Shown piece after piece: positions 1 through 4,877 of a DNA stretch of 7,249 nt. The DNA is from CAYNDL01 sp964396115 (GTDB lineage Bacteria; Patescibacteriota; Andersenbacteria; UBA10190; CAIZMI01), in the NCBI GenBank assembly GCA_964396115.1, contig CAYNDL010000046.1, forward strand, positions 1 to 7,249, written 5' to 3'. The translations under genes were made by a program, and so were the position numbers. The notes beneath the pieces were generated by a model. That model was given only the letters and a program-made list of their open reading frames with translations, was not told where the DNA came from and made no database searches. Positions within the stretch are counted from its first letter, which is position 1; each line of letters opens with the position of its first letter.

Positions 1-190
1 CTGAACGTTGGATAAAACGGGTCATAGCACGACGAGATGCCTCAAGTTGACGGGCAGTGATCCAGCGGCTTTCCATGGCACGCAATCCATACTGACCGAA
101 GGCCAATTCTGATCCAGCAACAGATACACCCCTAACAGAACCTTTCTGGTGTTTCCTGTGTTTGACTTTCTTGGGATTAAGTAAAGGCAT
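1..190 (-). CDS. rplP: 50S ribosomal protein L16 (uL16), N-terminal part, cut by window edge
   Basis: The first 63 codons are present, starting at the ATG complementary to 188-190; the rest lies beyond position 1. The protein opens MPLLNPKKVKHRKHQKGSV and continues with FGQYGLRAMES and the ITARQLEASRRAMTR stretch. This matches the uL16 pattern of a basic N-terminus (LxPKxxKxRKxxKG), then FGxxGLxAxE, then IxxRQIEAxRRAxxR. L16 binds 23S rRNA near the A-site tRNA elbow and is needed for late assembly of the large subunit. The start lies 5 nt after the rpsC stop, with no evident Shine-Dalgarno, so it is probably translated by ribosomes coming off rpsC. Identification is secure; nothing can be said of the C-terminal half. 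Confidence 0.96.
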   Translation of the reverse strand, partial: MPLLNPKKVKHRKHQKGSVRGVSVAGSELAFGQYGLRAMESRWITARQLEASRRAMTRFIQRS

Positions 191-195
191 AGTTT

Positions 196-837
196 TTATT
201 CAGCGACTTTATCATCAACATAGAGCCATACTTTCACGCCGATTGTCCCATACGTTGTGTAAGCCGTAGCTTCACCGTAAGAGATGTTCGCGCGCAAAGT
301 ATGGAGAGGAAGATTTCCGTCACCGAGCCATTCAGTTCGAGCAATATCGGCACCATTCAAACGCCCCTTAACTTTGATGCGAGCTCCTTTTGCACCAGCT
401 TGCATCATCCTGTTCAAGGATTGCTTAATGATGCGGCGATAAGGCATACGACGCTCCAGTTGGTCAGCAATCGACAACGCTACCGTTCCCGCATCGCGAT
501 CTGGACGCTTGATTTCTTGCACATTCACACGGATATCTTTTTCGTTTCCGAGGCGCTTCCTAAGTTCCTTTCTCATTTCTTCAATTCCACTTCCGCCGCG
601 GCCAATAACAACAGCCGGGCGAGCAGTCCTTACCGTAAAGGTGATCGCGCGAGGAGTACGCTCGATGTCTACATGATGTACTAAACCGGTACGGAATCTC
701 TCACGAACTAATTCGCGTAATTTCGTGTCTTCCTTTAATTGTGCGCGGTACTCTTGCGGGCGATCTGCAAACCACTTTGATAACCATGTAGTTGAGATTC
801 CGAGACGTAGACCGCGAGGATGTGAACGATGACTCAT
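196..837 (-). CDS. rpsC: 30S ribosomal protein S3 (uS3)
   Basis: A 213-residue protein, close to the usual 210-235. The N-terminus (MSHRSHPRGLRLGI) matches the MGQKxHPxGxRLGI start of S3. A KH domain follows, with its nucleic-acid-binding loop VIGRGGSG at about residues 77-84. The C-terminal domain has GARIKVKGRLNGADIART (151-168), LPLHTLRANISYG (176-188) and TTYGTIGVKVW (194-204). S3 sits at the mRNA entry channel of the 30S subunit, and in other bacteria it contributes to mRNA helicase activity. The gene follows rplV by 16 nt and precedes rplP by 5 nt. No good Shine-Dalgarno lies at normal distance; a GGGGGAG run sits farther upstream, inside the rplV 3' end. Confidence 0.98.
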   Translation of the reverse strand: MSHRSHPRGLRLGISTTWLSKWFADRPQEYRAQLKEDTKLRELVRERFRTGLVHHVDIERTPRAITFTVRTARPAVVIGRGGSGIEEMRKELRKRLGNEKDIRVNVQEIKRPDRDAGTVALSIADQLERRMPYRRIIKQSLNRMMQAGAKGARIKVKGRLNGADIARTEWLGDGNLPLHTLRANISYGEATAYTTYGTIGVKVWLYVDDKVAE

Positions 838-853
838 AAGTGTTTAATAAATA

Positions 854-1387
854 TTACCCTTCTCCCCCACGCCGATGAAACGCTTGGCGAGAGCTTTTCG
901 CTTGACCAGCCTTCTTTACGGCGCCAGACGAATTAGTTTTCTCTTCTTCTTTTGAGTTGTCTTCAACTTTCTTTTGAGACAATTCTTCAGCAGACAATTC
1001 TTCGAGTTTTCTTGTAACAATCTCTGATTTCTTTCCAGCACGCTTCTCGCTCGGTTCCTTCTCTGTGAGGAAAAGGTCGACATGGGATGTTTTCTTTTCG
1101 ATACGGTATGCGGAACCACGGGAACGAGGCATAAAACGTTTCAACTTCATTCCACCACCAACACGCACTTCACGAACGATCAAATTCTTCACATCCACGT
1201 CATAATTATGCTTTGCGTTAGCGACGGCGGACTTTAACAATTTCAAAAGATGTTGTGCGCTTCGATTCGGCAGGTACTGCAAAGCAACGATAGCATTTTC
1301 GGCTGGCATGCCATGAAGTTCTTTCGCCACCAAACGCACTTTGCGCGGAGCGATACGTAGAAAACCTAATCGAGCGTGAATATCCAT
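854..1387 (-). CDS. rplV: 50S ribosomal protein L22 (uL22) with long charged C-terminal tail
   Basis: Residues 1-110 are a complete L22 core: RIAPRKVRLVAKELHG (11-26), NRSAQHLLKLLKSAVANAKHN (41-61), then the long beta-hairpin VGGGMKLKRFMPRSRGSAYRI (76-96) that lines the peptide exit tunnel near L4, then KKTSHVDLFL. E. coli L22 stops at about 110 residues; here 67 more follow (111-177), rich in Lys, Glu and Ser, and ending AFHRRGGEG. The tail is predicted to be disordered or partly helical, and is in frame with the core without any stop. L22 contacts several 23S domains and shapes the tunnel; a tail of this kind would lie on the outer surface of the subunit. The gene starts 2 nt after the rpsS stop, so it is probably translationally coupled. 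Confidence 0.97.
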   Translation of the reverse strand: MDIHARLGFLRIAPRKVRLVAKELHGMPAENAIVALQYLPNRSAQHLLKLLKSAVANAKHNYDVDVKNLIVREVRVGGGMKLKRFMPRSRGSAYRIEKKTSHVDLFLTEKEPSEKRAGKKSEIVTRKLEELSAEELSQKKVEDNSKEEEKTNSSGAVKKAGQAKSSRQAFHRRGGEG

Positions 1388-1389
1388 AA

Positions 1390-1716
1390 TTATTTCTTAT
1401 CTTCAACCTTATTAGCAGCAGATGCCGCCGCAACCTTTTGGGCTTCTTCGGCCTTAGCAATCTGACCGCCGTGACGAATGAATTTTCTGGTGGGGGCAAA
1501 CTCGCCTAACTTGTGACCAACCATATCTTCGGTAACCGTGACAGTAATAAAATCTTTGCCATTGTGAACCTGGAAAATAACAGCGACCATTTCAGGAGTA
1601 ATCGTGCAAGAACGTGACCACGTTTTAATAGGAGTGCGGTCGCCAGGCTTTCTGTCCTGCACCTTCTTCAAAACGCGTTCGTCCACATAAGGACCTTTTT
1701 TGAGAGACCTAGGCAT
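1390..1716 (-). CDS. rpsS: 30S ribosomal protein S19 (uS19)
   Basis: A 108-residue protein with the S19 hallmarks: MPRSLKKGPYVDERVLKKV at the start, IKTWSRSCTITPEMV (30-44), then VTEDMVGHKLGEFAPTRKFIRHG (61-83). S19 lies in the 30S head, forms a pair with S13 and contacts the A-site tRNA and the 50S bridge. The family is usually about 92 residues, so the Ala/Lys/Glu-rich end (about 89-108) is a modest extension. The ATG shares one base with the rplB stop (TAATG at 1714-1718), a typical stop-restart coupling arrangement. A purine-rich AAGGAAG about 8 nt upstream, inside the rplB end, can serve as Shine-Dalgarno. Confidence 0.97.
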   Translation of the reverse strand: MPRSLKKGPYVDERVLKKVQDRKPGDRTPIKTWSRSCTITPEMVAVIFQVHNGKDFITVTVTEDMVGHKLGEFAPTRKFIRHGGQIAKAEEAQKVAAASAANKVEDKK

Positions 1717-2552
1717 TATTTTTTCTTCCTTCTTTGAATGATTAAGTGATCAGAATATTTTCCTTTCTTTCTCGTCTTAACACCAAGAGCATGCTTGCCC
1801 CAAGGAGTCTTCGGATATTTCAAACCTGTTGGATTATGTCCTTCACCACCACCATGCGGATGATCAACAGGGTTCATTGCCTTACCGCGGACACTCGGAC
1901 GAACACCCAATCGGCGCATGCGGCCAGCGGAACCCCAACGAACAATACGGTGGTCTCCGTTGCTTGCCTTGCCGATCGTTGCCCAGGACCCTTCAGCAAT
2001 CAAACGAACTTCTCCGGAAGGCATCTTCACGTGGGCAAAACCGCCTTCAACTTCTTGCAAGATCGCGGCGCTACCGGCGCTGCGAACAATCTGCCCACCG
2101 CGTCCCGGTCGCATTTCGATATTAAAGACTTCGCTGCCAACGGGGATGTTTTTGAGAGGCATGCGGTTGCCAACAGCTGGCTCGATCTTCTCACCGCTTA
2201 AAAAAGCATTTCCAACTTTCACACCATCCCAAGCCAGGTGGTAACGCTGTTCACCATCTGCATATGAAGCCAGCACGACAAAGCAGGTGCGGACCGGGTC
2301 GTATTCGACAGTTTTAACAACCGCTGGAATATCATGCTTATCTTGGCGAAAATCAATTACGCGATAAAGTTGGCGCATTCCCCCGCCATGATGACGGGTA
2401 GTAATTCTGCCTTGATTATTCCTTCCACCAGTTTTCCTCAATGCCTTACGCAAGCGACGTGGAGGACGAACTTTCTTAGAAAGCACGCCATAATCTACGA
2501 CGCTTGTTTGGCGTCTTGCCGGGGATGTTGGTCTGTAGATCTTTACTGGCAT
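1716..2552 (-). CDS. rplB: 50S ribosomal protein L2 (uL2)
   Basis: A full-length 278-residue L2 (family about 270-280). It opens MPVKIYRPTSPARRQTS, then has TGGRNNQGRITTRHHGGG (41-58), the OB-fold and SH3-like domains, and the signature RGKAMNPVDHPHGGGEG (222-238). The last contains the histidine corresponding to E. coli His229, which is implicated in peptidyl-transferase function. The C-terminus is strongly basic (TRKKGKYSDHLIIQRRKKK). L2 is one of the most conserved large-subunit proteins and is needed for subunit association. The gene lies 16 nt after rplW with no clear Shine-Dalgarno in the gap, and overlaps rpsS by one base. Nothing in the sequence suggests damage or an unusual insertion. 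Confidence 0.98.
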   Translation of the reverse strand: MPVKIYRPTSPARRQTSVVDYGVLSKKVRPPRRLRKALRKTGGRNNQGRITTRHHGGGMRQLYRVIDFRQDKHDIPAVVKTVEYDPVRTCFVVLASYADGEQRYHLAWDGVKVGNAFLSGEKIEPAVGNRMPLKNIPVGSEVFNIEMRPGRGGQIVRSAGSAAILQEVEGGFAHVKMPSGEVRLIAEGSWATIGKASNGDHRIVRWGSAGRMRRLGVRPSVRGKAMNPVDHPHGGGEGHNPTGLKYPKTPWGKHALGVKTRKKGKYSDHLIIQRRKKK

Positions 2553-2568
2553 AGAAGTTATTAAATAC

Positions 2569-2967
2569 TTACTTAGTTAAATCGATAGATTCGCCCTCGC
2601 GTAGAAATACATAGGCTTTTCGGAAACTGGATATTCGACCTGCGATTGCACCACGCATTCTTACCTTAGAAGGAATTCTTACCATATTCACTTTTTCAAC
2701 ATGAACCTTGAAGTGTTTTTCGACTGCCTTACGGACATCCTGTTTTGAAACTCCTTCAGCAACACGAAAAGCATACTTACCTTCGCTGCCCAAAACAGAT
2801 GCTTTTTCAGTGATGATGGGACGGACGATTACAGCCTTTTCGGTAGCAAAAGCAGATAAGTCAACATTTTCAACAGGTTTCTCCTGCTTCTTCTCCGCCT
2901 TTTTTACCTTCTCTTTGCCGGAATCATTAGAGGTGTCTTGCTTTTTGAATACCGAAAGAATGCTCAT
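2569..2967 (-). CDS. rplW: 50S ribosomal protein L23 (uL23) with Lys-rich N-terminal extension
   Basis: The L23 core runs from about residue 44 to the end: EKAVIVRPIITEKASVLG (43-60), KYAFRVAEGVSKQDVRKAVEKHF (64-86), VEKVNMVRIPSKVRMRG (90-106), and the final RKAYVFLREGESIDL. L23 sits at the exit of the peptide tunnel, where signal recognition particle, trigger factor and the Sec translocon dock. The protein is 132 residues against about 95-100 for E. coli. The excess is an N-terminal stretch, MSILSVFKK followed by Lys/Glu repeats (18-30). No Met codon occurs near the core start, so the extension is probably translated. The start lies 4 nt after the rplD stop; an AAGG lies about 11 nt upstream. 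Confidence 0.96.
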   Translation of the reverse strand: MSILSVFKKQDTSNDSGKEKVKKAEKKQEKPVENVDLSAFATEKAVIVRPIITEKASVLGSEGKYAFRVAEGVSKQDVRKAVEKHFKVHVEKVNMVRIPSKVRMRGAIAGRISSFRKAYVFLREGESIDLTK

Positions 2968-2971
2968 ATGT

Positions 2972-3628
2972 TTAGTTACCTTTTTCTTTAGAACTCTTTG
3001 TCACTCTTTTCTCTAAAGCTTTCAGACCATCGCGATCGGTAACAACAGATGAAAAAACCAGAAGATCATTGGCTGTCACAGTTTCAGGATTCATAACATG
3101 AACGTTTGGAATGTTTCGACCAGCGCGTGCGAAAATTGCCCGTTTTTCCTTAGGACCGGAAACCAAGAAAATCGCACTTCCTTTAACGGAAAGCTTCTCA
3201 AAAGTTGCAACTAATTCTTTCGTCTTTCCAGAAATTTTTGGCAGTTCATCAAGAACAATCATTTCTTCATCACGAACTTTGCCGACCAATACTCCCGCAA
3301 GTGCAGTACGTTTCATGGAAACAGGAGTGTAGGCAGCATAGTTCCTTTCAGCCCGAGGACCAAAAGCAATACCACCTTTACGCCAAATCGGGGAACGGCT
3401 AGAACCAGCGCGGGCACGGCCTGTGCCTTTTTGTCTCCAAGGCTTTATACCACCACCACGACGCTCAGAGCGATCCTTGGTATGAGCGCGGCTAACTCGA
3501 CTGTTCGTGTCATAGTCGACTGCAACTTGGTGCATCAGCTTCGGGGAAACTTCGCGGTTTTCCCACTTTGAAAAAGCTTCTTCTGTTCCGACTTTTTTGC
3601 CTTCTAGATTTACAACTTGGATATTCAT
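2972..3628 (-). CDS. rplD: 50S ribosomal protein L4 (uL4)
   Basis: A 218-residue protein, normal for L4. The start is placed at the ATG complementary to 3626-3628 (MNIQVVNLEGKK), preceded by AAGGTGA at good spacing and one base after the rplC stop. The frame stays open 31 codons farther back, but that part lies inside rplC and looks nothing like L4. The tunnel-lining loop is clear: HTKDRSERRGGGIKPWRQKG (49-68), then TGRARAGSSRSPIWRKGG (69-86) and FGP. The Rossmann-like domain follows, with IVLDELP and IFLVSG strands. In E. coli, L4 represses its own S10 operon by binding the leader, so L4 is a candidate regulator of the structured leader upstream of rplC. That link is inference only. Confidence 0.97.
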   Translation of the reverse strand: MNIQVVNLEGKKVGTEEAFSKWENREVSPKLMHQVAVDYDTNSRVSRAHTKDRSERRGGGIKPWRQKGTGRARAGSSRSPIWRKGGIAFGPRAERNYAAYTPVSMKRTALAGVLVGKVRDEEMIVLDELPKISGKTKELVATFEKLSVKGSAIFLVSGPKEKRAIFARAGRNIPNVHVMNPETVTANDLLVFSSVVTDRDGLKALEKRVTKSSKEKGN

Positions 3629-3629
3629 C

Positions 3630-4238
3630 TTATTCACCTTGAATACTAACCAACGCGCCTTTTGCACCGGGAACAGCACCACGGACAACCAGTATATTTT
3701 CTGCTGGTACAATATCAACAACTGTTACATGTTTCAGTGTAACTCGGTCATTTCCCATTCTCCCGGCCATACGCATACCTTTGATAACGTGCTGTGGCCA
3801 ACCAGAACCGATTGAACCAGGGGCACGTAAGTCATGCTTGTGACCATGAGTGCGGGGTGCTCCACCGAAGTTATGACGGCGCACTACACCTTGATAACCT
3901 TTACCTTTAGAAATACCCACGACACGAACGACGTCTCCAGCCTTAAACGCATTTACATCAATAACATCACCGCGTTTAGCTTCAACCTTTTCGTCTACCC
4001 TAAACTCCATCAATTTACTAAAAAGCGGCAGTCCCTTGAGATGACCACGTTGAGGCTTGCTCATATTCTTTTCTTTCTTTTCTCCAAAGCCTATTTGAAT
4101 GTTTGTACCCTTCTCACCTAACGGACGAACCAGGGTAACTGTGCATGGACCAGCCTGCAACAATGTAACAGGGACGGACGTTCCGTCCGCTTGAAAAATT
4201 GTTGTCATTCCGACCTTTTTAGCTAAAATTGCTTTCAT
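3630..4238 (-). CDS. rplC: 50S ribosomal protein L3 (uL3), first gene of the downstream operon
   Basis: A 202-residue L3 (family about 205-215). It begins MKAILAKKVGMTTIFQADGT and has the central signature VGISKGKGYQGVVRRHNFGG (107-126), RTHGHKHDLRAPGSIG (129-144), and VIKGMRMAGRMGNDRVT (151-167). The central extension reaches toward the peptidyl-transferase centre and L3 starts 50S assembly. The loop after PGSIG reads SGWPQH, unlike the E. coli QNQTPG segment carrying the methylated Gln150, so that modification may not apply here. Unlike most neighbours, the gene has a strong GGAG Shine-Dalgarno (4247-4250) 8 nt before the ATG, buried in a leader hairpin. It has its own promoter instead of following rpsJ directly. 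One base separates it from rplD. Confidence 0.98.
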   Translation of the reverse strand: MKAILAKKVGMTTIFQADGTSVPVTLLQAGPCTVTLVRPLGEKGTNIQIGFGEKKEKNMSKPQRGHLKGLPLFSKLMEFRVDEKVEAKRGDVIDVNAFKAGDVVRVVGISKGKGYQGVVRRHNFGGAPRTHGHKHDLRAPGSIGSGWPQHVIKGMRMAGRMGNDRVTLKHVTVVDIVPAENILVVRGAVPGAKGALVSIQGE

Positions 4239-4336
4239 AAAAAATTCTCCAATGAAGACCCCGGAATATTATCCGGCTCCTTCATTGAAGAACCCGTTCT
4301 CACGAGCAGACTTGTTGGTTTCTCTCCTCTCCCCAT
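4235..4336 (-). CDS. Possible leader ORF (33 aa) overlapping the rplC start
   Basis: An open frame starts at the ATG complementary to 4334-4336 and ends at a TGA that overlaps the rplC ATG (ATGA, 4235-4238). The predicted peptide starts MGRGEKPTSLLVRTG and ends SSLENFL, with no recognisable domain. It crosses the whole hairpin that covers the rplC Shine-Dalgarno, so ribosomes translating it would unfold that hairpin and hand over at ATGA. Against it: the GGAGG before its ATG is only 2 nt away, shorter than normal, and a frame this short with such an overlap can occur by chance. Treated as a hypothesis. Confidence 0.25.
   Translation of the reverse strand: MGRGEKPTSLLVRTGSSMKEPDNIPGSSLENFL
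4245..4292 (-). promoter_or_regulatory. rplC leader hairpin hiding the Shine-Dalgarno
   Basis: Read on the minus strand, TTCTTCAATGAAG (4292-4280) pairs with CTTCATTGGAGAA (4257-4245) over 13 consecutive positions. Twelve are Watson-Crick; one is a G-U pair in this transcript but would be a C-A mismatch in a plus-strand transcript, so the structure suits the rplC mRNA. A second 5-bp stem, CCGGA/TCCGG (4276-4272 with 4265-4261) with a 6-nt loop, stacks above a 3+3 nt internal loop. The 3' arm contains all four bases of the rplC GGAG. The folded RNA should therefore block initiation at rplC unless a protein, an RNA rearrangement or a translating ribosome opens it. The ligand or trigger is unknown. 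Confidence 0.7.
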
Positions 4337-4337
4337 T

Positions 4338-4349
4338 TCCTCCGGAGGA
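4338..4349 (-). promoter_or_regulatory. 12-bp perfect palindrome with SD and anti-SD-like sequences in the rplC leader
   Basis: TCCTCCGGAGGA is its own reverse complement. In the rplC leader RNA it puts CCUCC (the anti-Shine-Dalgarno core) beside GGAGG, followed by a purine run GGGGAGAGGAGAG (4333-4321). CCUCC can pair with the adjacent GGAGG or with the downstream purine run, so alternative folds are possible. A flanking CTTGT (4359-4355) and ACAAG (4316-4312) could close a larger stem. Confidence 0.4.
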
Positions 4350-4390
4350 CCTCTACAAGATGGTGTCCCTGATTAAAGTACGATGGATTA

Positions 4391-4419
4391 TGTATACAGG
4401 AACACATAAAAGTCGTCAA
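4391..4419 (-). promoter_or_regulatory. Predicted sigma70-type promoter of the rplC operon
   Basis: On the minus strand, TTGACG (4419-4414; 5 of 6 consensus) is followed after exactly 17 nt by TATACA (4396-4391; 4 of 6). Transcription would begin near 4384, giving a leader of about 145 nt before rplC. The site lies downstream of the rpsJ terminator, so the rplC operon needs a promoter around here. Confidence 0.6.
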
Positions 4420-4433
4420 GAACAGTATTGTTC
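4420..4433. promoter_or_regulatory. Inverted repeat GAACA-N4-TGTTC-type next to the rplC -35 box
   Basis: The minus strand reads GAACAATACTGTTC, with perfect 5-bp arms around 4 nt. It touches the upstream edge of the predicted -35 box of rplC and lies in the 40-bp stretch between the two divergent -35 boxes. It could be an operator controlling one or both promoters, but a short repeat like this can also arise by chance. Confidence 0.3.
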
Positions 4434-4459
4434 GTATTGATGTAAGAAAAATAATGGTG

Positions 4460-4488
4460 TTGACAGAACTGCTTCAGTGTTATATAAT
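4460..4488 (+). promoter_or_regulatory. Perfect-consensus sigma70 promoter, divergent from rplC
   Basis: TTGACA (4460-4465), a 17-nt spacer and TATAAT (4483-4488) match the bacterial housekeeping consensus at all 12 positions with optimal spacing. The predicted start is near 4495. It points into the small GC-rich frame and then toward the 3' end of rpsJ. It is the best promoter in the window, although only a small unknown gene or RNA lies behind it. Confidence 0.8.
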
Positions 4489-4530
4489 TTACACCGTTCT
4501 TTCGATCGACACAGACAGACCCATGAAAAT

Positions 4531-4746
4531 TTGGACCGGATTCAGCAGATCGTTCTCAGACTCGACGACCCCGGAAACGCCATTTACACCTTTGCACTGA
4601 TACCGGCGATGGCGTTCTACGGAATGATCGCCGTGAGCCACTTGCCGCAGCCAGAAAAGAAGGTGCCCTTACCGGTGCCTGCGATCACTGCTCCTACACC
4701 GGAGGCTCCTGGGCAGCTCCCAGTGGTCACTCAGATCAAACAGTGA
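4531..4746 (+). CDS. Hypothetical small membrane protein with Pro-rich tail (start uncertain)
   Basis: I do not recognise a family. The frame is open from 4477 (GTG), but that codon lies upstream of the -10 box, so translation must start later; TTG at 4531 is the first usual start after the predicted transcript start, and ATG at 4609 is the next. From the TTG the product has 71 residues: a short polar N-terminus (LDRIQQIVLRLDDPGN), a hydrophobic segment of about 22 residues (17-38, IYTFALIPAMAFYGMIAV), then a Pro-rich end (LPQPEKKVPLPVP onward). A single-pass membrane protein is the simplest reading. By hand count 4561-4740 is 59% GC and GC3 of the frame is 69% (49 of 71), higher than the ribosomal genes. 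This supports coding and perhaps a different origin. No good Shine-Dalgarno precedes any candidate start, so a non-coding RNA remains possible. Confidence 0.4.
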   Translation: MDRIQQIVLRLDDPGNAIYTFALIPAMAFYGMIAVSHLPQPEKKVPLPVPAITAPTPEAPGQLPVVTQIKQ

Positions 4747-4752
4747 CCACTG
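4721..4752 (+). repeat. 11-bp perfect inverted repeat across the small ORF stop codon
   Basis: CAGTGGTCACT (4721-4731) and AGTGACCACTG (4742-4752) are exact reverse complements around a 10-nt loop. The TGA stop (4744-4746) lies in the second arm. No T-run follows directly (CTCGGAACCC), so it is not a standard intrinsic terminator. It could stabilise the 3' end of the plus-strand RNA, slow ribosomes at termination, or be a protein-binding site. Confidence 0.65.
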
Positions 4753-4757
4753 CTCGG

Positions 4758-4804
4758 AACCCGTCCACGCGAATTCCCCACCGCCTCACAACAGACGGTT
4801 TTTC
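4758..4804 (+). terminator. Possible weak intrinsic terminator of the plus-strand transcript
   Basis: CCGTC (4761-4765) can pair with GACGG (4794-4798), extended by AA/TT across a bulged C, and the stem is followed by TTTTTCT (4799-4805 region). The loop is long (28 nt), so the hairpin is weak. It is in the right place to end the small divergent transcript before it runs antisense into rpsJ. Confidence 0.3.
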
Positions 4805-4837
4805 TATTAAGTTCTGCAAATCTTACGAATATTGCTT

Positions 4838-4863
4838 AAAACAAAATGAGCCCCTTTCGGGGC
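4838..4863 (-). terminator. Intrinsic terminator after rpsJ
   Basis: On the minus strand GCCCC-GAAA-GGGGC (4863-4850) forms a 5-bp all-GC stem with a stable GNRA loop, followed by TCATTTTGTTTT (4849-4838). It starts 15 nt after the rpsJ stop and should end the fusA-tuf-rpsJ transcript. A weaker plus-strand effect is possible because the hairpin is symmetric. Confidence 0.8.
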
Positions 4864-4877
4864 CCAAATTGTTCAAT

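Noticed and set aside
301..684. Plus-strand frames antisense to rpsC, rplB, tuf and other ribosomal genes
   Set aside because: They lie opposite highly conserved genes, have no initiation signals and show no protein-like features; they are by-products of the codon use on the other strand.
3629..3721. Longer rplD starting 31 codons upstream (MLILYQQKIYWL...)
   Set aside because: The extra part lies within rplC in another frame, has no L4 similarity, and the inner ATG at 3626-3628 has a good AAGGTGA before it and a natural MNIQVVNLEG start.
4420..4433. LexA/DinR-type SOS box
   Set aside because: The Gram-positive LexA box has GAAC-N4-GTTC; here the GAAC and GTTC halves are separated by six bases, so the match fails.
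4252..4440. Plus-strand 62-aa frame in the rplC leader region
   Set aside because: It is antisense to the structured leader, has no promoter or Shine-Dalgarno and no recognisable features; the plus-strand promoter lies downstream and points away.
4523..4600. 25-aa frame starting ATG AAA ATT TGG behind the strong promoter
   Set aside because: It has a proper ATG but no Shine-Dalgarno, stops early, and its GC3 is lower than that of the overlapping longer frame. It remains possible that an indel joins the two frames.
4495..4805. Known structural RNA (SRP RNA, RNase P RNA, tmRNA, 6S) from the plus-strand promoter
   Set aside because: None of the conserved core motifs of these RNAs that I know was found; an unknown RNA cannot be excluded.
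4741..4840. Recoded TGA (glycine, as in Gracilibacteria/Absconditabacteria) extending the small ORF
   Set aside because: The frame would stay open past the TGA, but no housekeeping gene here contains an in-frame TGA, so nothing supports recoding.
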